Source of the DNA: Oscillospiraceae bacterium
GTDB taxonomy: Bacteria > Bacillota > Clostridia > Oscillospirales > Ruminococcaceae
Length of the DNA: 33,741 bases
Direction of reading: 5' to 3'
Assembly: GCA_902790675.1 (NCBI GenBank)
Contig: CADASU010000008.1
Coordinates: forward strand, 1-33,741
In this document: positions 33,626-33,741 of the stretch, piece after piece
Layout: each line of letters opens with the position of its first letter
Position numbering within the stretch: position 1 is the stretch's first letter
Notes under the pieces: model-generated
Database searches by the model: none
What the model was told of the DNA's origin: nothing
What the model saw: only the letters and a program-made list of their open reading frames with translations
Program-made: the position numbers and the translations under genes

Positions 33626-33741
33626 TTATTGTTGAACTTCTTTATGGCTCCTTTTTTTAAGTATTATTATAATTAGAGCTAGGAGTAGCAGAGGTAAAAT
33701 TATGACCGAATAGTAGAAAAGTGCTTGAGTAATATCGTTCA
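33626..33741 (-). CDS. C-terminal end of a membrane-anchored protein (partial)
   Basis: The minus strand is open from the window edge to a TAA at 33628-33626. The 37 complete codons read NDITQALFYYSVIILPLLLL, continuing as a hydrophobic helix (ALIIIIL) and a basic tail (KKRSHKEVQQ). This looks like a C-terminal single membrane anchor, or the last helix of a larger membrane protein. It is followed directly by the bidirectional terminator, which supports a real gene end. The family cannot be named from this piece. Confidence 0.65.
   Translation of the reverse strand, partial: NDITQALFYYSVIILPLLLLALIIIILKKRSHKEVQQ

Overview
The window looks like a chromosomal segment of a low-GC, endospore-forming Clostridia bacterium. 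The evidence is strong AT bias, Shine-Dalgarno starts with many TTG/GTG codons, and sporulation genes (a SpoVM-like peptide, SpoIVFA/SpoIVFB-like pair, YtfJ). The housekeeping gene order (remA-gmk-rpoZ-coaBC-priA-def-fmt-yugP-like-rsmB-rlmN-stp-prkC-rsgA, then scpA-scpB-DUF2953-ytfJ-dac) is, to my knowledge, typical of Oscillospirales/Ruminococcaceae-like clostridia. The exact taxon is inference.

Region 1 (1-11,300, all minus strand) is an unusual tandem array of six related secreted-protein genes, called here G1 (1-598, cut by the window edge), G2 (817-2840), G3 (3028-4767), G4 (5111-7297), G5 (7520-9304) and G6 (9512-11290). The shared plan is a near-identical N-terminal signal peptide (MKIKIFKK...SSVGA), a helical segment of about 110 residues, a low-complexity Asn/Met-rich (or Asn/Gln/Asp-rich) tract made of in-frame DNA repeats, a conserved pre-protease segment, and in G2, G4 and G6 a C-terminal papain/calpain-like cysteine peptidase domain (CWLFSA-type motif, later His, then Asn/Asp). 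I know no named family with this architecture. Most copies have their own promoter with tandem 11-bp-spaced GTTAAC boxes and a near-identical terminator hairpin. Two copies stand out. G2 is split by a -1 frame change exactly at a canonical A AAT TTA slippery heptamer. G3 has had its signal-peptide start replaced by a Nif11/double-glycine (VAGG) leader with a different promoter.

Region 2 (11,487-27,205, plus strand) holds a DEAD-box RNA helicase, undecaprenyl-diphosphate phosphatase, and a long, tightly packed housekeeping run: DNA-binding regulator RemA, guanylate kinase, RNA polymerase omega, CoaBC, PriA, peptide deformylase, Met-tRNA formyltransferase, a membrane Zn-peptidase, RsmB, RlmN, a PP2C phosphatase with its partner PASTA kinase, and the ribosome-assembly GTPase RsgA. 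Many junctions overlap by a few bases, consistent with co-transcription and translational coupling.

Region 3 (27,204-33,741) starts with two small minus-strand genes: a 27-residue SpoVM-like peptide and a 55-residue membrane protein. They are divergent from a SpoIVFA/SpoIVFB-like pair, with a 12-bp inverted repeat between the two transcription units. A second operon follows: site-2 protease homologue, ScpA, ScpB, DUF2953 protein, YtfJ. A D-Ala-D-Ala carboxypeptidase comes next, then a convergent terminator and the 3' end of a minus-strand gene encoding a C-terminal membrane anchor.

No rRNA, tRNA, CRISPR, insertion sequence or prophage gene was recognised.
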